Positions 1 to 7,088 of a DNA stretch of 10,952 nucleotides are shown one piece after another. The DNA is taken from assembly GCA_946637575.1 (NCBI GenBank), contig CAMPBJ010000019.1, positions 1 to 10,952 of the forward strand, given 5' to 3'. Position 1 is the first letter of the stretch. Every line of letters starts with the position of its first letter. Below the pieces are notes generated by a model, which saw only the letters and a list, made by a program, of their open reading frames with translations, was not told the DNA's origin and did no database searches. The position numbers were made by a program, and so were the translations under genes. The DNA is from an uncultured Clostridia bacterium. Its GTDB lineage: Bacteria; Bacillota; Clostridia; Christensenellales; Borkfalkiaceae.

Positions 1-34
1 TTTTATAGATCTCTTTCGCGTCGCTTAAAAACAT
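1..34 (-). CDS. start of an unidentified gene (partial, runs off the window)
   Basis: An ATG at 34-32 opens a frame reading MFLSDAKEIYK before the window ends. A GGAG at 44-41 sits 6 nt upstream, and a promoter-like pair lies just before it. Eleven residues are too few to identify a family. The start is supported by the ribosome binding site, the promoter and the absence of an in-frame stop, but the product is unknown. Confidence 0.5.
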   Translation of the reverse strand, partial: MFLSDAKEIYK

Positions 35-53
35 AAATAACTCCAACGCGTAA

Positions 54-83
54 AGTATAACACGACGCGAAATAAAAAATCAA
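54..83 (-). promoter_or_regulatory. probable sigma-A promoter of the partial gene at the left edge
   Basis: On the minus strand TTGATT (83-78) and TATACT (59-54) are separated by 18 nt, placing transcription start near 47 and leaving a short leader of about 13 nt with GGAG. It lies just past the stop codon of the 129-residue gene, so the partial gene may be transcribed separately. No terminator is visible in between, so read-through is also possible. Confidence 0.5.
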
Positions 84-92
84 TAGAAATAA

Positions 93-482
93 TTAAATTT
101 TCAGCGATTTTTCTTTCTTGTACCGCTCCAACGCCTTTAAGTACTTTTCCGATAGCGTCAGGTTATACCTTTGCTGTTCTTCGTAGGATAAAGAAGCGTA
201 AACTTCCCTGTCCGTAAGCCGCGATATAACGCCCGATATCTCGCCTTCTTCGTCTAATATCCTTGCGACTTTTAAGTAAAACTCTTCGAAGTCGTCCTTG
301 CTGTTTTTAATGTCGCTCGCAACCTTTTTGGAGTAATACTCTCTTATTGCGGACGCTGAAACTCCGTTCTCGGTCGCCTCGCTCATTTTCTCGGTAAGAT
401 CCTTTTTGTAGTCCTGCCAAAACCCGCTCTTTAACCGCTTTTTCGCGTCTTTGCAATATTCTTTTAAACTCTTTTCCGCCAT
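93..482 (-). CDS. hypothetical protein, 129 aa, charged and mostly helical
   Basis: I do not recognise this family. The start is taken at ATG 482-480 (MAEKSLKEYC) because AAAAGGG at 496-490 lies 7 nt upstream. A longer frame from a TTG at 512 would swallow that ribosome binding site. The protein is rich in Lys, Glu, Tyr and Ser, with no signal peptide, membrane segment or obvious catalytic motif. Its pattern suggests several amphipathic helices, including a Lys/Glu/Tyr-rich C-terminal helix (about residues 95-129). It lies downstream of the rpsU terminator, so it needs its own weak promoter or read-through; TATATT near 505-500 is a poor candidate -10. It is probably cytoplasmic. Its coding character is convincing but its function is unknown. 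Confidence 0.75.
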   Translation of the reverse strand: MAEKSLKEYCKDAKKRLKSGFWQDYKKDLTEKMSEATENGVSASAIREYYSKKVASDIKNSKDDFEEFYLKVARILDEEGEISGVISRLTDREVYASLSYEEQQRYNLTLSEKYLKALERYKKEKSLKI

Positions 483-530
483 AATATAACCCTTTTCGAC
501 AAATATTCGCAATATATCCTAAAAATCGCA

Positions 531-570
531 TTAAATAAAAGAAAACCTACCAAAGTTATCTTTGGTAGGT
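531..570 (-). terminator. intrinsic terminator of rpsU
   Basis: A perfect 11-bp stem (570-560 with 555-545, arms CTTTGGTAGGT and ACCTACCAAAG on the plus strand) has a 4-nt loop. On the minus strand it is followed by a T-rich run (TTTCTTTTATTT). It begins 7 nt after the rpsU stop codon, and its orientation fits minus-strand transcription. Confidence 0.9.
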
Positions 571-577
571 GATTTCC

Positions 578-757
578 TTAGTTCTTAAAACTTCTCTTTC
601 TCGCTGCTTCCGCTTTCTTTTTGCGTTTCACGGAAGGGCTCTCGTAGAACTCTTTTTTCTTCATATCGCCGAGGATACCGTCTCTCGCGCATTTTCTCTT
701 AAAACGTCTTAACGCGCTATCCAAACTCTCGTTTTCGCCGACTCTTACAGTGCTCAC
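578..757 (-). CDS. rpsU: 30S ribosomal protein bS21
   Basis: This is a 59-residue basic protein read from GTG at 757-755 to TAA at 580-578. It starts [20 protein letters not shown] and continues with the S21 hallmark [20 protein letters not shown], then a Lys/Arg-rich tail. bS21 sits on the 30S platform near the anti-Shine-Dalgarno end of 16S rRNA and helps mRNA engagement in initiation. The length is typical. AGGAGG lies 8 nt upstream of the GTG, which fixes the start. The gene has its own perfect promoter and terminator, so it is a monocistronic unit downstream of the HIT gene. In many Bacillota rpsU likewise lies near the dnaK-mtaB cluster, often followed by yqeY, which I do not see here. 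Confidence 0.97.
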   Translation of the reverse strand: MSTVRVGENESLDSALRRFKRKCARDGILGDMKKKEFYESPSVKRKKKAEAARKRSFKN

Positions 758-809
758 TTTCTTCCCCTCCTTTGCTCTAAAAAGCGGTTATTTTTCAAAA
801 ACACCAGTT

Positions 810-838
810 ATTATATCTTACCGAAAACTTTTTGTCAA
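810..838 (-). promoter_or_regulatory. consensus sigma-A promoter of rpsU
   Basis: On the minus strand TTGACA (838-833), a 17-nt spacer and TATAAT (815-810) match both consensus hexamers exactly. Predicted transcription start is near 803, giving a leader of about 45 nt that carries AAAGGAGG before the GTG. This suggests high constitutive expression, as expected for a ribosomal protein gene. Confidence 0.93.
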
Positions 839-898
839 CGGTTTTTGCGCAAAATGAAAATAACTTTCGGTTTTATTATCCTTTTTTTTGTCCTTTTT

Positions 899-1240
899 TT
901 ACGCCGGAGTCCAGCCCATCTTCTGCCCCGAAAGGATGTGGATATGCAGGTGGAACACGGACTGTCCCGCGTCGTCCCCCTGATTTATGACGAGCCGATA
1001 CCCCCCTTTAAGTTCCAACTCTTTTTCAAGCGTCGGGATCTTTTTTAAGCACCTTTTAAGAGTTTCCGCCTGTTCTTCCGTCATCTCGGCAAGAAGTTTA
1101 AAATGCGTCTTCGGGATACAAAGGAAGTGGTTTTTTGCTTTCGGATCGATATCTTTTATGATGATCATATCGTCGTCTTCGTACATCTTTTGGGCGGGGA
1201 TCTCGCCCGCGATTATTTTGCAGAATAAACAGTTTTCCAT
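899..1240 (-). CDS. HIT-family (HINT/PKCI-like) nucleotide hydrolase, 113 aa
   Basis: This is a histidine-triad protein of the HINT branch, which hydrolyses phosphoramidate or acyl-adenylate bonds on AMP derivatives. It is a small cytoplasmic homodimer. The N-terminal CLFCKIIAGEIPA has the zinc-type CxxC (C4, C7). The strand-turn IIIKDIDPKAKNH is family-typical, and the catalytic triad is HLHIH (H97, H99, H101) after the characteristic NQG-DAGQSV segment. The C-terminal GWTPA corresponds to the usual WPP-like end. Length is normal. AAGGAG lies 5 nt before the ATG. The gene follows mtaB by 12 nt and is probably the last gene of the prmA-mtaB unit. No strong terminator follows it, so some transcripts may run into rpsU. 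The physiological substrate cannot be told from sequence. Confidence 0.95.
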   Translation of the reverse strand: MENCLFCKIIAGEIPAQKMYEDDDMIIIKDIDPKAKNHFLCIPKTHFKLLAEMTEEQAETLKRCLKKIPTLEKELELKGGYRLVINQGDDAGQSVFHLHIHILSGQKMGWTPA

Positions 1241-1252
1241 ATTTTCTCCTTT

Positions 1253-2488
1253 TTAATTATCTATTATTTCGGCGATCGCTCCGTCGCGGAACGGTTCGCC
1301 GATAACGACCTTTTTTATTCCTTCCGCTCTTCCCTTTACGTAAAGGCGGATATAGTTTTTTGAATATCCTTCGGTGTACCCGTCTTTATAATACTCGCAG
1401 AGAAGTTCCTCTTTTTTTCCCTTCTGGCTTTCGGTAAAACGCGCTTTGCACTCGGCTTTAAGTTTTAAAAGTCTATCCGTCCGTTCCTTTTTTACGGCAA
1501 GCGGAAGGTCCTGCATTTTGTAGGCGACCGTGCCTTCTCTACTACTAAAAGTAAACGGGTGTATGTCCGAAAACCCGACCTTTTTTACTAAATCGACGGT
1601 TTCTTCAAAGTTCTCTTCGGTCTCGGTCGGAAATCCTGCGATTATATCCGTCGTTATCCCCGCGTTTTCAAAGTGTTTTCTGATAAGGTCAACTTTAACT
1701 AAAAACTCTTCCGCGGTGTAGCGACGATTCATTTTCTTTAACGTCGCGTTCGATCCGGACTGCAAAGACAAGTGAAAGTGCGGCGCAAAGTCGTAAAGTC
1801 CCTTTAACTCTTCTAAAAACTCCTCGGTGATAACGCCGACTTCCAAAGAAGAGAGCCTTATTCTCGTCCGTAACGGTTTAAGTCTTTTAATAAGCCCCGT
1901 AAGCCCTTCGCCGTTATAGTTATAAGCGGATAAATTGATACCCGTTATCACCGTTTCGAGCGGTTTGATTTTTTCGATTTCTATTGCCACGCTTTCGGGG
2001 TTTCTGCTCCGCGCCCGACCTCTTAGATAAGGTATGATACAGTAAGTACAAAAATAATCGCACCCGTCCTCCACTTTGACAAAGGCGCGCGACTTAAAAC
2101 TCGTAACCGTCGGCAGTTCTTCGTACTCTTTTTTTTCGTCAGAAACGTTATCTCCAGACTTATCCAAAAGGTCTAAAACGGCGTTCTTGTTGAACACGCC
2201 CGTTACAAGGTTATTCGGGTTTTTTCGTGTGAACGCCGCCGCGTCCTTTTGACAGGCGCAACCGGTGAATATGACTTTCGCGTCGGGGTTAAGCCTTTTT
2301 ATTCTTGCCTGCATCTGGCGGGATTTCTTTTCGGCTTCTTTCGTAACGGCGCATGTGTTTACTATATAAAGGTCCGCGGGAACGAGCGCGTCCGTAACTT
2401 CGTACCCGCGCTCCTTTAATCCCGACGCCAACGCGTCGCTCTCGCACTCGTTGACTTTACAACCCAAAGTAAAAACTACCGCTTTCAA
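1253..2488 (-). CDS. mtaB: tRNA t6A37 C2-methylthiotransferase MtaB
   Basis: This radical-SAM enzyme converts N6-threonylcarbamoyladenosine at position 37 of ANN-decoding tRNAs to its 2-methylthio form. From the chosen start the protein is 411 aa. The UPF0004 domain has cluster cysteines C10 (TLGCKVNECES), C46 (VNTCAVT) and C77 (TGCACQ). The radical-SAM CxxxCxxC is C143/C147/C150 (DGCDYFCTYC). The C-terminal TRAM domain is about residues 350-411. I place the start at TTG 2488-2486 (MKAVVFTLGC): GGAG lies 8 nt upstream at 2500-2497, the TTG overlaps the prmA TGA as TTGA, and homologues begin just before TLGCKVN. A frame from ATG 2518 would add ten residues encoded inside prmA. The family usually has Tyr or another residue where C79 lies in GCACQ. 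Coupled translation with prmA is likely. Confidence 0.95.
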   Translation of the reverse strand: MKAVVFTLGCKVNECESDALASGLKERGYEVTDALVPADLYIVNTCAVTKEAEKKSRQMQARIKRLNPDAKVIFTGCACQKDAAAFTRKNPNNLVTGVFNKNAVLDLLDKSGDNVSDEKKEYEELPTVTSFKSRAFVKVEDGCDYFCTYCIIPYLRGRARSRNPESVAIEIEKIKPLETVITGINLSAYNYNGEGLTGLIKRLKPLRTRIRLSSLEVGVITEEFLEELKGLYDFAPHFHLSLQSGSNATLKKMNRRYTAEEFLVKVDLIRKHFENAGITTDIIAGFPTETEENFEETVDLVKKVGFSDIHPFTFSSREGTVAYKMQDLPLAVKKERTDRLLKLKAECKARFTESQKGKKEELLCEYYKDGYTEGYSKNYIRLYVKGRAEGIKKVVIGEPFRDGAIAEIIDN

Positions 2489-3417
2489 CTGTCGCTCTCC
2501 ATAATAAACGCCGTCCACTCGCCCTTTTTCTTCTCTTCGACGAGCGAAAACCCGGCGTTAAAGTACGCGGTCTTCACCCTTTCCGCGTACTCGTTTAAGA
2601 TCCCGGATAAAATCACCCTGCCTTTCGGCATAAGGTTGTTCTTTATCCCCTTTGAAAACGCGATAAGAACGTCCGCCACGATATTTATGACGATAAGGTC
2701 TCCTTTAACGCTCTCGTCGTCTAAAAGATTTTTTAAATAAACTTCGCCGTTTTTTACACCGTTTAATTTTAAGTTGTGCTCCGTCGCCTTTACCGCGCAC
2801 TCGTCTATATCCGTAAATATGACCTTTTTCGCGCCGAGTTTACTCGCGGTAATGCCGAGTATCCCGCTGCCGCAACCGACGTCTATCACGGTCGTGCCTT
2901 TCTTTACTTCTTTCGAGAGAAAATAAACGCACATCGAAGTGGTTTCGTGTTCGCCCGTGCCGAACGCCATATTCGAGTCTAAAAGCACGGTTACTTCGCC
3001 GTCCTTTTTTTCGTACTTTACCCACTCGGGAACGACGACGACGTTTTCGATATGTATGGGCTTAAAGTGTTCCTTCCACTTTTCGCGCCACTCTTCCCCG
3101 TCGACCGTGCGTTTTACCGTCTCCAACGTGCCGACGTCTAAGACCGCGCGGTCCTTTAATTTTGCTATCTCCGTTTCGGCGGTCTTCACGATCTCCCTTT
3201 CTTCTTTCGGAAAGTAGGCTTTGACAAACACGGTCTTATCCCCATTAAAAACTCCGCTTTCTGCGTAGTCCCAGTTCTTACCGCTGTGTAAAAGGTCCAA
3301 AGCGTCCTCAAGATCTAATATGACGACGCCGAGTTCGGTGTAATTCCAAAGCAGATCGGCAACGAGTTCCGCGCCGAAATGCGTGGTGGTTACCGTAAGT
3401 TCGATATATTCTTTCAC
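2485..3417 (-). CDS. prmA: ribosomal protein L11 methyltransferase PrmA
   Basis: PrmA is an SAM-dependent methyltransferase that trimethylates amino groups of ribosomal protein L11. The 310 residues match the family length. The N-terminal substrate-recognition domain is about residues 1-100. A linker with EEWREKWKEHFKP (108-120) follows, then the MAFGTGEHETT motif (150-160). The SAM-binding loop VIDVGCGSGILGI is at 177-189, and an NIVADVL motif (245-251) replaces the usual NILA-type motif. The start is GTG at 3417-3415, which aligns with the expected N-terminus, but no Shine-Dalgarno sequence precedes it. A promoter -10 ends only 6 nt upstream, so the mRNA may be leaderless. It is the first gene of prmA-mtaB-HIT, separated from dnaJ by a terminator. 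The rsmE gene that often follows prmA in Bacillota is absent; mtaB overlaps directly. Confidence 0.96.
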   Translation of the reverse strand: MKEYIELTVTTTHFGAELVADLLWNYTELGVVILDLEDALDLLHSGKNWDYAESGVFNGDKTVFVKAYFPKEEREIVKTAETEIAKLKDRAVLDVGTLETVKRTVDGEEWREKWKEHFKPIHIENVVVVPEWVKYEKKDGEVTVLLDSNMAFGTGEHETTSMCVYFLSKEVKKGTTVIDVGCGSGILGITASKLGAKKVIFTDIDECAVKATEHNLKLNGVKNGEVYLKNLLDDESVKGDLIVINIVADVLIAFSKGIKNNLMPKGRVILSGILNEYAERVKTAYFNAGFSLVEEKKKGEWTAFIMESDS

Positions 3418-3423
3418 GGTTAT

Positions 3424-3452
3424 ATAATATCACAACGGAATTTAAATTACAA
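3424..3452 (-). promoter_or_regulatory. probable promoter of prmA-mtaB-HIT, leaderless geometry
   Basis: On the minus strand TTGTAA (3452-3447), a 17-nt spacer and TATTAT (3429-3424) form a good sigma-A match located between the dnaJ terminator and prmA. Only 6 nt separate the -10 from the GTG start codon, so the predicted transcript begins at or within a base or two of the start codon. Confidence 0.7.
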
Positions 3453-3455
3453 GCG

Positions 3456-3488
3456 AAAAAGAAAAAGCGACGGTTTTTTCCGTCGCTT
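3456..3488 (-). terminator. intrinsic terminator of the hrcA-dnaJ operon
   Basis: A perfect 9-bp stem AAGCGACGG (3488-3480 paired with 3473-3465) has a 6-nt loop. On the minus strand it is followed by T5-C-T5. It lies 6 nt after the dnaJ stop and separates the chaperone operon from prmA. Confidence 0.9.
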
Positions 3489-3494
3489 ATTTTC

Positions 3495-4646
3495 TTATTT
3501 TTTCCCGTACGGATCTACGCCGTACATCGCTTCCATATTGCTCTGAAAGTCGCGCATCTTCGGAGTTTGTCTTATGTCCGTATCCGAGTCGAACTTTTCA
3601 AGGCTTTCCTTTTGCGATTTTGACAGTTTTGCGGGAACTTCTACGGTAACGGTGATATAAAGATCCCCCGTCCCCCTGGAAGTTTTTATCCCCTTACCGC
3701 GGACGAAGAACACTTTGCCGTTCTGCGTGCCTTCGGGGATCGCGTACTCCAAGGTATCGTCGATCAAAGGAATTTTTATCTTTCCCCCGAGCGTTGCGGT
3801 CTTAAAACTTATCGGAACGTCCACGTATAAGTCGAACTGTTTTCTCCTAAACAACTTGCTCGGCTCTACTTTTATGACGATAATAAGGTCGCCCGGAGAA
3901 CCGCCGTTTACGGAGGCTTCGCCGAACCCCGCCTTTTTAATGTAACTTCCCGTGTCCGCGCCGGCGGGGATCTCGACCGTAAACTTGGTCTGCGCTCTCT
4001 GATACCCCTTTCCGTGACAGTCGGGGCATTCTTCGATTATCTTCTTGCCCGTACCGTGGCACTCGTCGCAAGCCCTTACCTGAACCGACCTGAAAAACCC
4101 GCTCCCCGAAGTGTACTGCACCTGTCCCGTGCCGCCGCACTTCTCGCAGGTCTTAAACGCCGTGCCGTTCTTTGCGCCCGTGCCTTTACAGGCGTGGCAA
4201 GGCTCTTTTCGGGTGTACGCGATCTCACGTTTCGTGCCTTTCGCGGCGTCCAGAAACGAAAGCGAAAGTTCGAGCGTGATATCCTCGCCCTTGGTGTTCG
4301 CCTGCCGTCTTTTTCCGCCGCCGAAACCGCCGAATATGTCGCCGAAAATATCGTCGAATCCGGAAAATCCCGAAAACCCGGAAAAGCCCGAAAATCCCGC
4401 GCCGTTTCCGCCGCTGAAACCGCCCTGTGCGTTCGGATCTACCCCCTGATCGTACATTTTACGCTTTTCGGGGTTGGAAAGCACTTCGTTCGCCTCGTTG
4501 ATCTCCTTAAACTTCTCCGCCGCAGCCGCGTCGTTCGGGTGAAGATCGGGGTGATATTTTTTAACTAAAGTTCTGTACGCCTTTTTTATGTCGTCGTCGC
4601 TCGCGGTTTTGTCTACGCCGAGAACTTTGTAGTAATCTTTTGCCAT
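3495..4646 (-). CDS. dnaJ: chaperone DnaJ (Hsp40, type I)
   Basis: DnaJ is the co-chaperone that delivers unfolded clients to DnaK and stimulates its ATPase. The 383 residues show the full type I layout. The J domain is at 1-68 with the HPD motif at 32-34. The Gly/Phe-rich linker at about 75-111 contains four tandem Gly-Phe-Ser units. Four zinc-finger repeats follow, with cysteine pairs C150/C153, C167/C170, C193/C196 and C207/C210, each in CxxCxGxG context. The C-terminal substrate-binding and dimerisation region runs from about 217 to 375. The Gly-Phe-Ser units use different synonymous codons, so the repeat is kept at protein level. AAGGGA lies 4 nt before the ATG. The gene follows dnaK with a strong hairpin between them and ends at a terminator. 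Confidence 0.98.
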   Translation of the reverse strand: MAKDYYKVLGVDKTASDDDIKKAYRTLVKKYHPDLHPNDAAAAEKFKEINEANEVLSNPEKRKMYDQGVDPNAQGGFSGGNGAGFSGFSGFSGFSGFDDIFGDIFGGFGGGKRRQANTKGEDITLELSLSFLDAAKGTKREIAYTRKEPCHACKGTGAKNGTAFKTCEKCGGTGQVQYTSGSGFFRSVQVRACDECHGTGKKIIEECPDCHGKGYQRAQTKFTVEIPAGADTGSYIKKAGFGEASVNGGSPGDLIIVIKVEPSKLFRRKQFDLYVDVPISFKTATLGGKIKIPLIDDTLEYAIPEGTQNGKVFFVRGKGIKTSRGTGDLYITVTVEVPAKLSKSQKESLEKFDSDTDIRQTPKMRDFQSNMEAMYGVDPYGKK

Positions 4647-4666
4647 AAGTCCCTTTTTTAATTAAA

Positions 4667-4699
4667 GTACACCGAAAGGGATTTTTCCTTTCGGCGTAC
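4667..4699 (-). promoter_or_regulatory. dnaK-dnaJ intergenic hairpin (attenuator or processing element)
   Basis: Minus-strand RNA from 4699 to 4687 (GUACGCCGAAAGG) can pair with 4679-4667 (CCUUUCGGUGUAC), a 13-bp stem with a 7-nt loop. One position is a G-U wobble that would be an A-C mismatch on the other strand, so the structure is perfect only in the mRNA sense. Only TTTAATT follows, so it is a weak terminator at best. Partial termination, or mRNA processing and stabilisation tuning DnaJ below DnaK, is plausible. The dnaJ ribosome binding site begins just downstream. Confidence 0.8.
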
Positions 4700-4719
4700 C
4701 GTGTTTTAGTCTTTACTTT

Positions 4720-6528
4720 TTAGTTCTGGTGAAACTCGCCGTTGTCTCCGCCGTTTGCGTTTCCGTTCGGATCGCCGTTCGGATTTCCGTTCGGGTTCGC
4801 GCTCTGGTAGAGTTTAGCGAATATCGGCTGGATCTCGTTAGATAACTTCTCGGTAGCGGCTTTAAGTCTGTCGACGTCGCCCGAGTCTAACTCCGCCTTC
4901 GCGGCCTTTACCGCCTCTTCGATCTTCGCCTTGTCTTCTTCGGTGAGTTTGTCGCCCGCCTCTTTTGCGGTCTTTTCCGCGGAGAAGATAAGTCCGTCAA
5001 GTCCGTTTCTCGCGTCGACAGCCTCTTTACGCTTTTTATCTTCCGCCTCGTACTGCTGCGCCTCTTTTACGGCTTTGTCGATCTCCGCGTCCGAAAGGTT
5101 GGTGGAAGCGGTTATCGTGATGTTCTGCGATTTGCCCGTGCCGAGATCTTTTGCGGAAACGTTTACGATACCGTTAGCGTCGATATCGAAGGTAACTTCG
5201 ATCTGCGGAACACCTCTGGGTGCGGGCGCGATGCCGGTAAGTTCGAAACGCCCCAAGGTCTTGTTGTCTTTTGCGAATTCTCTTTCGCCCTGTAAAATGT
5301 GTATGTCGACCTGCGTCTGATTATCCGCCGCGGTGGAGAATACCTGCGATTTTTTGACAGGGATAGTCGTGTTCCTTTCAATAAGTTTGGTGCAGACTCC
5401 GCCCAAAGTTTCGATACCTAAGGACAAAGGCGTTACGTCGAGAAGTAAAACGTCCTTTACTTCGCCGGATAAAACGCCGCCCTGTATCGCCGCGCCGATA
5501 GCGACGCACTCGTCAGGATTTATTCCCTTGAAGGGTTCTTTACCCGTAACGCTTCTTACCTTGTCGATGACTGCGGGGATCCTCGTCGAGCCGCCGACTA
5601 AAATTACCTTGTCGATGTCGGAGTAAGAAAGTTTCGCGTCTTCCATAGCCTTCTTTAAGGGTTCTACGGTCGCTTCCACAAGGTCGGAAGTCAACGCGTC
5701 GAATTTCTGTTTTGTCAGATCCACGTCGAGGTGTTTAGGACCTGTCGCGTCCGCGGTGATGAAGGGAAGGTTAATATTCGTGCTGTTCATACCCGAAAGT
5801 TCGATCTTCGCCTTTTCGGCAGCCTCTTTAAGCCTTTGCATCGCAAGTTTGTCGCCTGTTAAGTCGATGCCTTCCTTTGCCTTGAACTCCGAAACGAGGT
5901 AGTCCATTATTCTCTTATCGAAGTCGTCGCCGCCGAGCATGTTGTTGCCGTGCGTCGCTAAAACCTCGAACACGCCGTCGCCTATTTCCATGATCGAAAC
6001 GTCGAACGTGCCGCCGCCCAAGTCGTAAATAATAACCTTTTGCGTTTTGCCTTCCTTATCGAGTCCGTAAGAGAGCGCTGCCGCGGTCGGTTCGTTTATG
6101 ATACGGAGAACGTTAAGCCCAGCGATCTTGCCCGCGTCTTTCGTCGCCTGACGCTGACTGTCCGTAAAGTATGCGGGGCAAGTAATAACCGCGTCGGTAA
6201 CCGTTCCGCCGAGATACGCTTCCGCGTCTTTTTTGAGTTTGGAAAGGATCATCGCGGAGATTTCCTGCGGGGTGTAAGACTTTCCGTCTATATTTACTTT
6301 ATAATCCGAACCCATGTGGCGTTTTATCGACGCGACCGTTCTGTCGGCGTTAGATACCGCCTGACGTTTTGCAACCTGACCGACGAGTCTTTCGCCGTTC
6401 TTTTGGAAGGCGACGACCGACGGAGTCGTTCTCGAACCTTCGGCGTTCGCAATTACTACGGGTTCGCCGTTTTCCATTACCGCTACGCAAGAGTTCGTAG
6501 TTCCTAAATCAATACCAATCGTTTTCAT
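4720..6528 (-). CDS. dnaK: molecular chaperone DnaK (Hsp70)
   Basis: DnaK is an ATP-driven cytoplasmic chaperone that binds exposed hydrophobic peptides and cycles with DnaJ and GrpE. The 602 residues start [13 protein letters not shown] (phosphate-binding loop 1, residues 7-13). The second nucleotide-binding signature is around [12 protein letters not shown] (144-155). [10 protein letters not shown] (169-178) and [11 protein letters not shown] (308-318) follow. The interdomain linker [13 protein letters not shown] is at 359-371, then the beta-sandwich peptide-binding domain and helical lid. The N-terminal domain lacks the insertion near residue 80 typical of Gram-negative DnaK. The tail (576-602) is an Asn/Gly/Pro run with three NPNG/DPNG units ending GEFHQN, unlike the usual acidic end. 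AAGGAG lies 10 nt before the ATG. It is the third gene of the HrcA-controlled operon. Confidence 0.99.
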   Translation of the reverse strand: MKTIGIDLGTTNSCVAVMENGEPVVIANAEGSRTTPSVVAFQKNGERLVGQVAKRQAVSNADRTVASIKRHMGSDYKVNIDGKSYTPQEISAMILSKLKKDAEAYLGGTVTDAVITCPAYFTDSQRQATKDAGKIAGLNVLRIINEPTAAALSYGLDKEGKTQKVIIYDLGGGTFDVSIMEIGDGVFEVLATHGNNMLGGDDFDKRIMDYLVSEFKAKEGIDLTGDKLAMQRLKEAAEKAKIELSGMNSTNINLPFITADATGPKHLDVDLTKQKFDALTSDLVEATVEPLKKAMEDAKLSYSDIDKVILVGGSTRIPAVIDKVRSVTGKEPFKGINPDECVAIGAAIQGGVLSGEVKDVLLLDVTPLSLGIETLGGVCTKLIERNTTIPVKKSQVFSTAADNQTQVDIHILQGEREFAKDNKTLGRFELTGIAPAPRGVPQIEVTFDIDANGIVNVSAKDLGTGKSQNITITASTNLSDAEIDKAVKEAQQYEAEDKKRKEAVDARNGLDGLIFSAEKTAKEAGDKLTEEDKAKIEEAVKAAKAELDSGDVDRLKAATEKLSNEIQPIFAKLYQSANPNGNPNGDPNGNANGGDNGEFHQN

Positions 6529-6552
6529 ATATTTTTATCTCCTTTTTTATCT

Positions 6553-7080
6553 TTATTTAATTACGCTAACAGTAGCGTACCTTATTATCTTTTCACCGAG
6601 TTTATAGCCCTTTTGAAACACCTGTTTTACGGTGTCCGGTTTTTCGCCGTCTTCCGCGGGTACGGTCATAACCGCTTCCGCGATATTCGGATCGAAAACC
6701 TGCCCTTTTGGATCGATCTCCTCTAACCCGAGCCCCGTTAAAACGTCCGCGTACTTTTTCTTAAGTTTTTCTATCCCGTCCGCGGTCTTTTCGTCAAGCC
6801 CGAGAGACAGAGCCCACTCCAAATTGTCGCCGATAACCAAGATCTTCCCGATAACGCTCGAAACACCGTCCTTAAATCCGTCCGTGTACCTCGTCGCGTT
6901 GACCTTTTTGTAGTTGTCGAATTCGGCTACGGAGCGCATCCACTTATCTTTATATTCGTCCGCCTGCGCTTTCGCGGCGGAAAGATCTTCGATAAGTTTT
7001 TCCCTTTCGGACGACTTTTTGTTCTTTTCGGTCTTCTCGGTTTTTTCCGTTTTTTCGTTTTTTTCTTTTTCCTGTTCCAT
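6553..7080 (-). CDS. grpE: nucleotide exchange factor GrpE
   Basis: GrpE releases ADP from DnaK, closing the chaperone cycle, and acts as an elongated dimer. The 175 residues comprise a disordered Glu/Lys/Thr N-terminus with KTE repeats (residues about 9-19) and a long coiled-coil region (about 25-85, including KDKWMRSVAEFDNYKK). The compact C-terminal beta domain contains FDPNIAEAVMTVP and QKGYKLGEKIIRYATVSV, corresponding to the family signature GY-L--R-LRPA-V-V. The final motif is slightly divergent. AGGA lies 6 nt before the ATG, and the gene starts 8 nt after the hrcA stop, so the two are probably translated from the same message. Length is within the family range. Confidence 0.97.
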   Translation of the reverse strand: MEQEKEKNEKTEKTEKTEKNKKSSEREKLIEDLSAAKAQADEYKDKWMRSVAEFDNYKKVNATRYTDGFKDGVSSVIGKILVIGDNLEWALSLGLDEKTADGIEKLKKKYADVLTGLGLEEIDPKGQVFDPNIAEAVMTVPAEDGEKPDTVKQVFQKGYKLGEKIIRYATVSVIK

Positions 7081-7088
7081 TTTACTTC

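Noticed and set aside
855..880. Possible terminator after the HIT gene
   Set aside because: The only hairpin is A/T-rich with a mismatch and is followed by few T residues, too weak to call.
4014..4568. A 184-codon plus-strand open frame opposite dnaJ
   Set aside because: It is antisense to a well-conserved dnaJ, has biased Arg/Ala/Phe content from the complementary codons, and has no ribosome binding site or recognisable domain.
6040..6507. A 155-codon plus-strand open frame opposite dnaK
   Set aside because: It is a shadow of the dnaK coding frame, with no ribosome binding site or family pattern.
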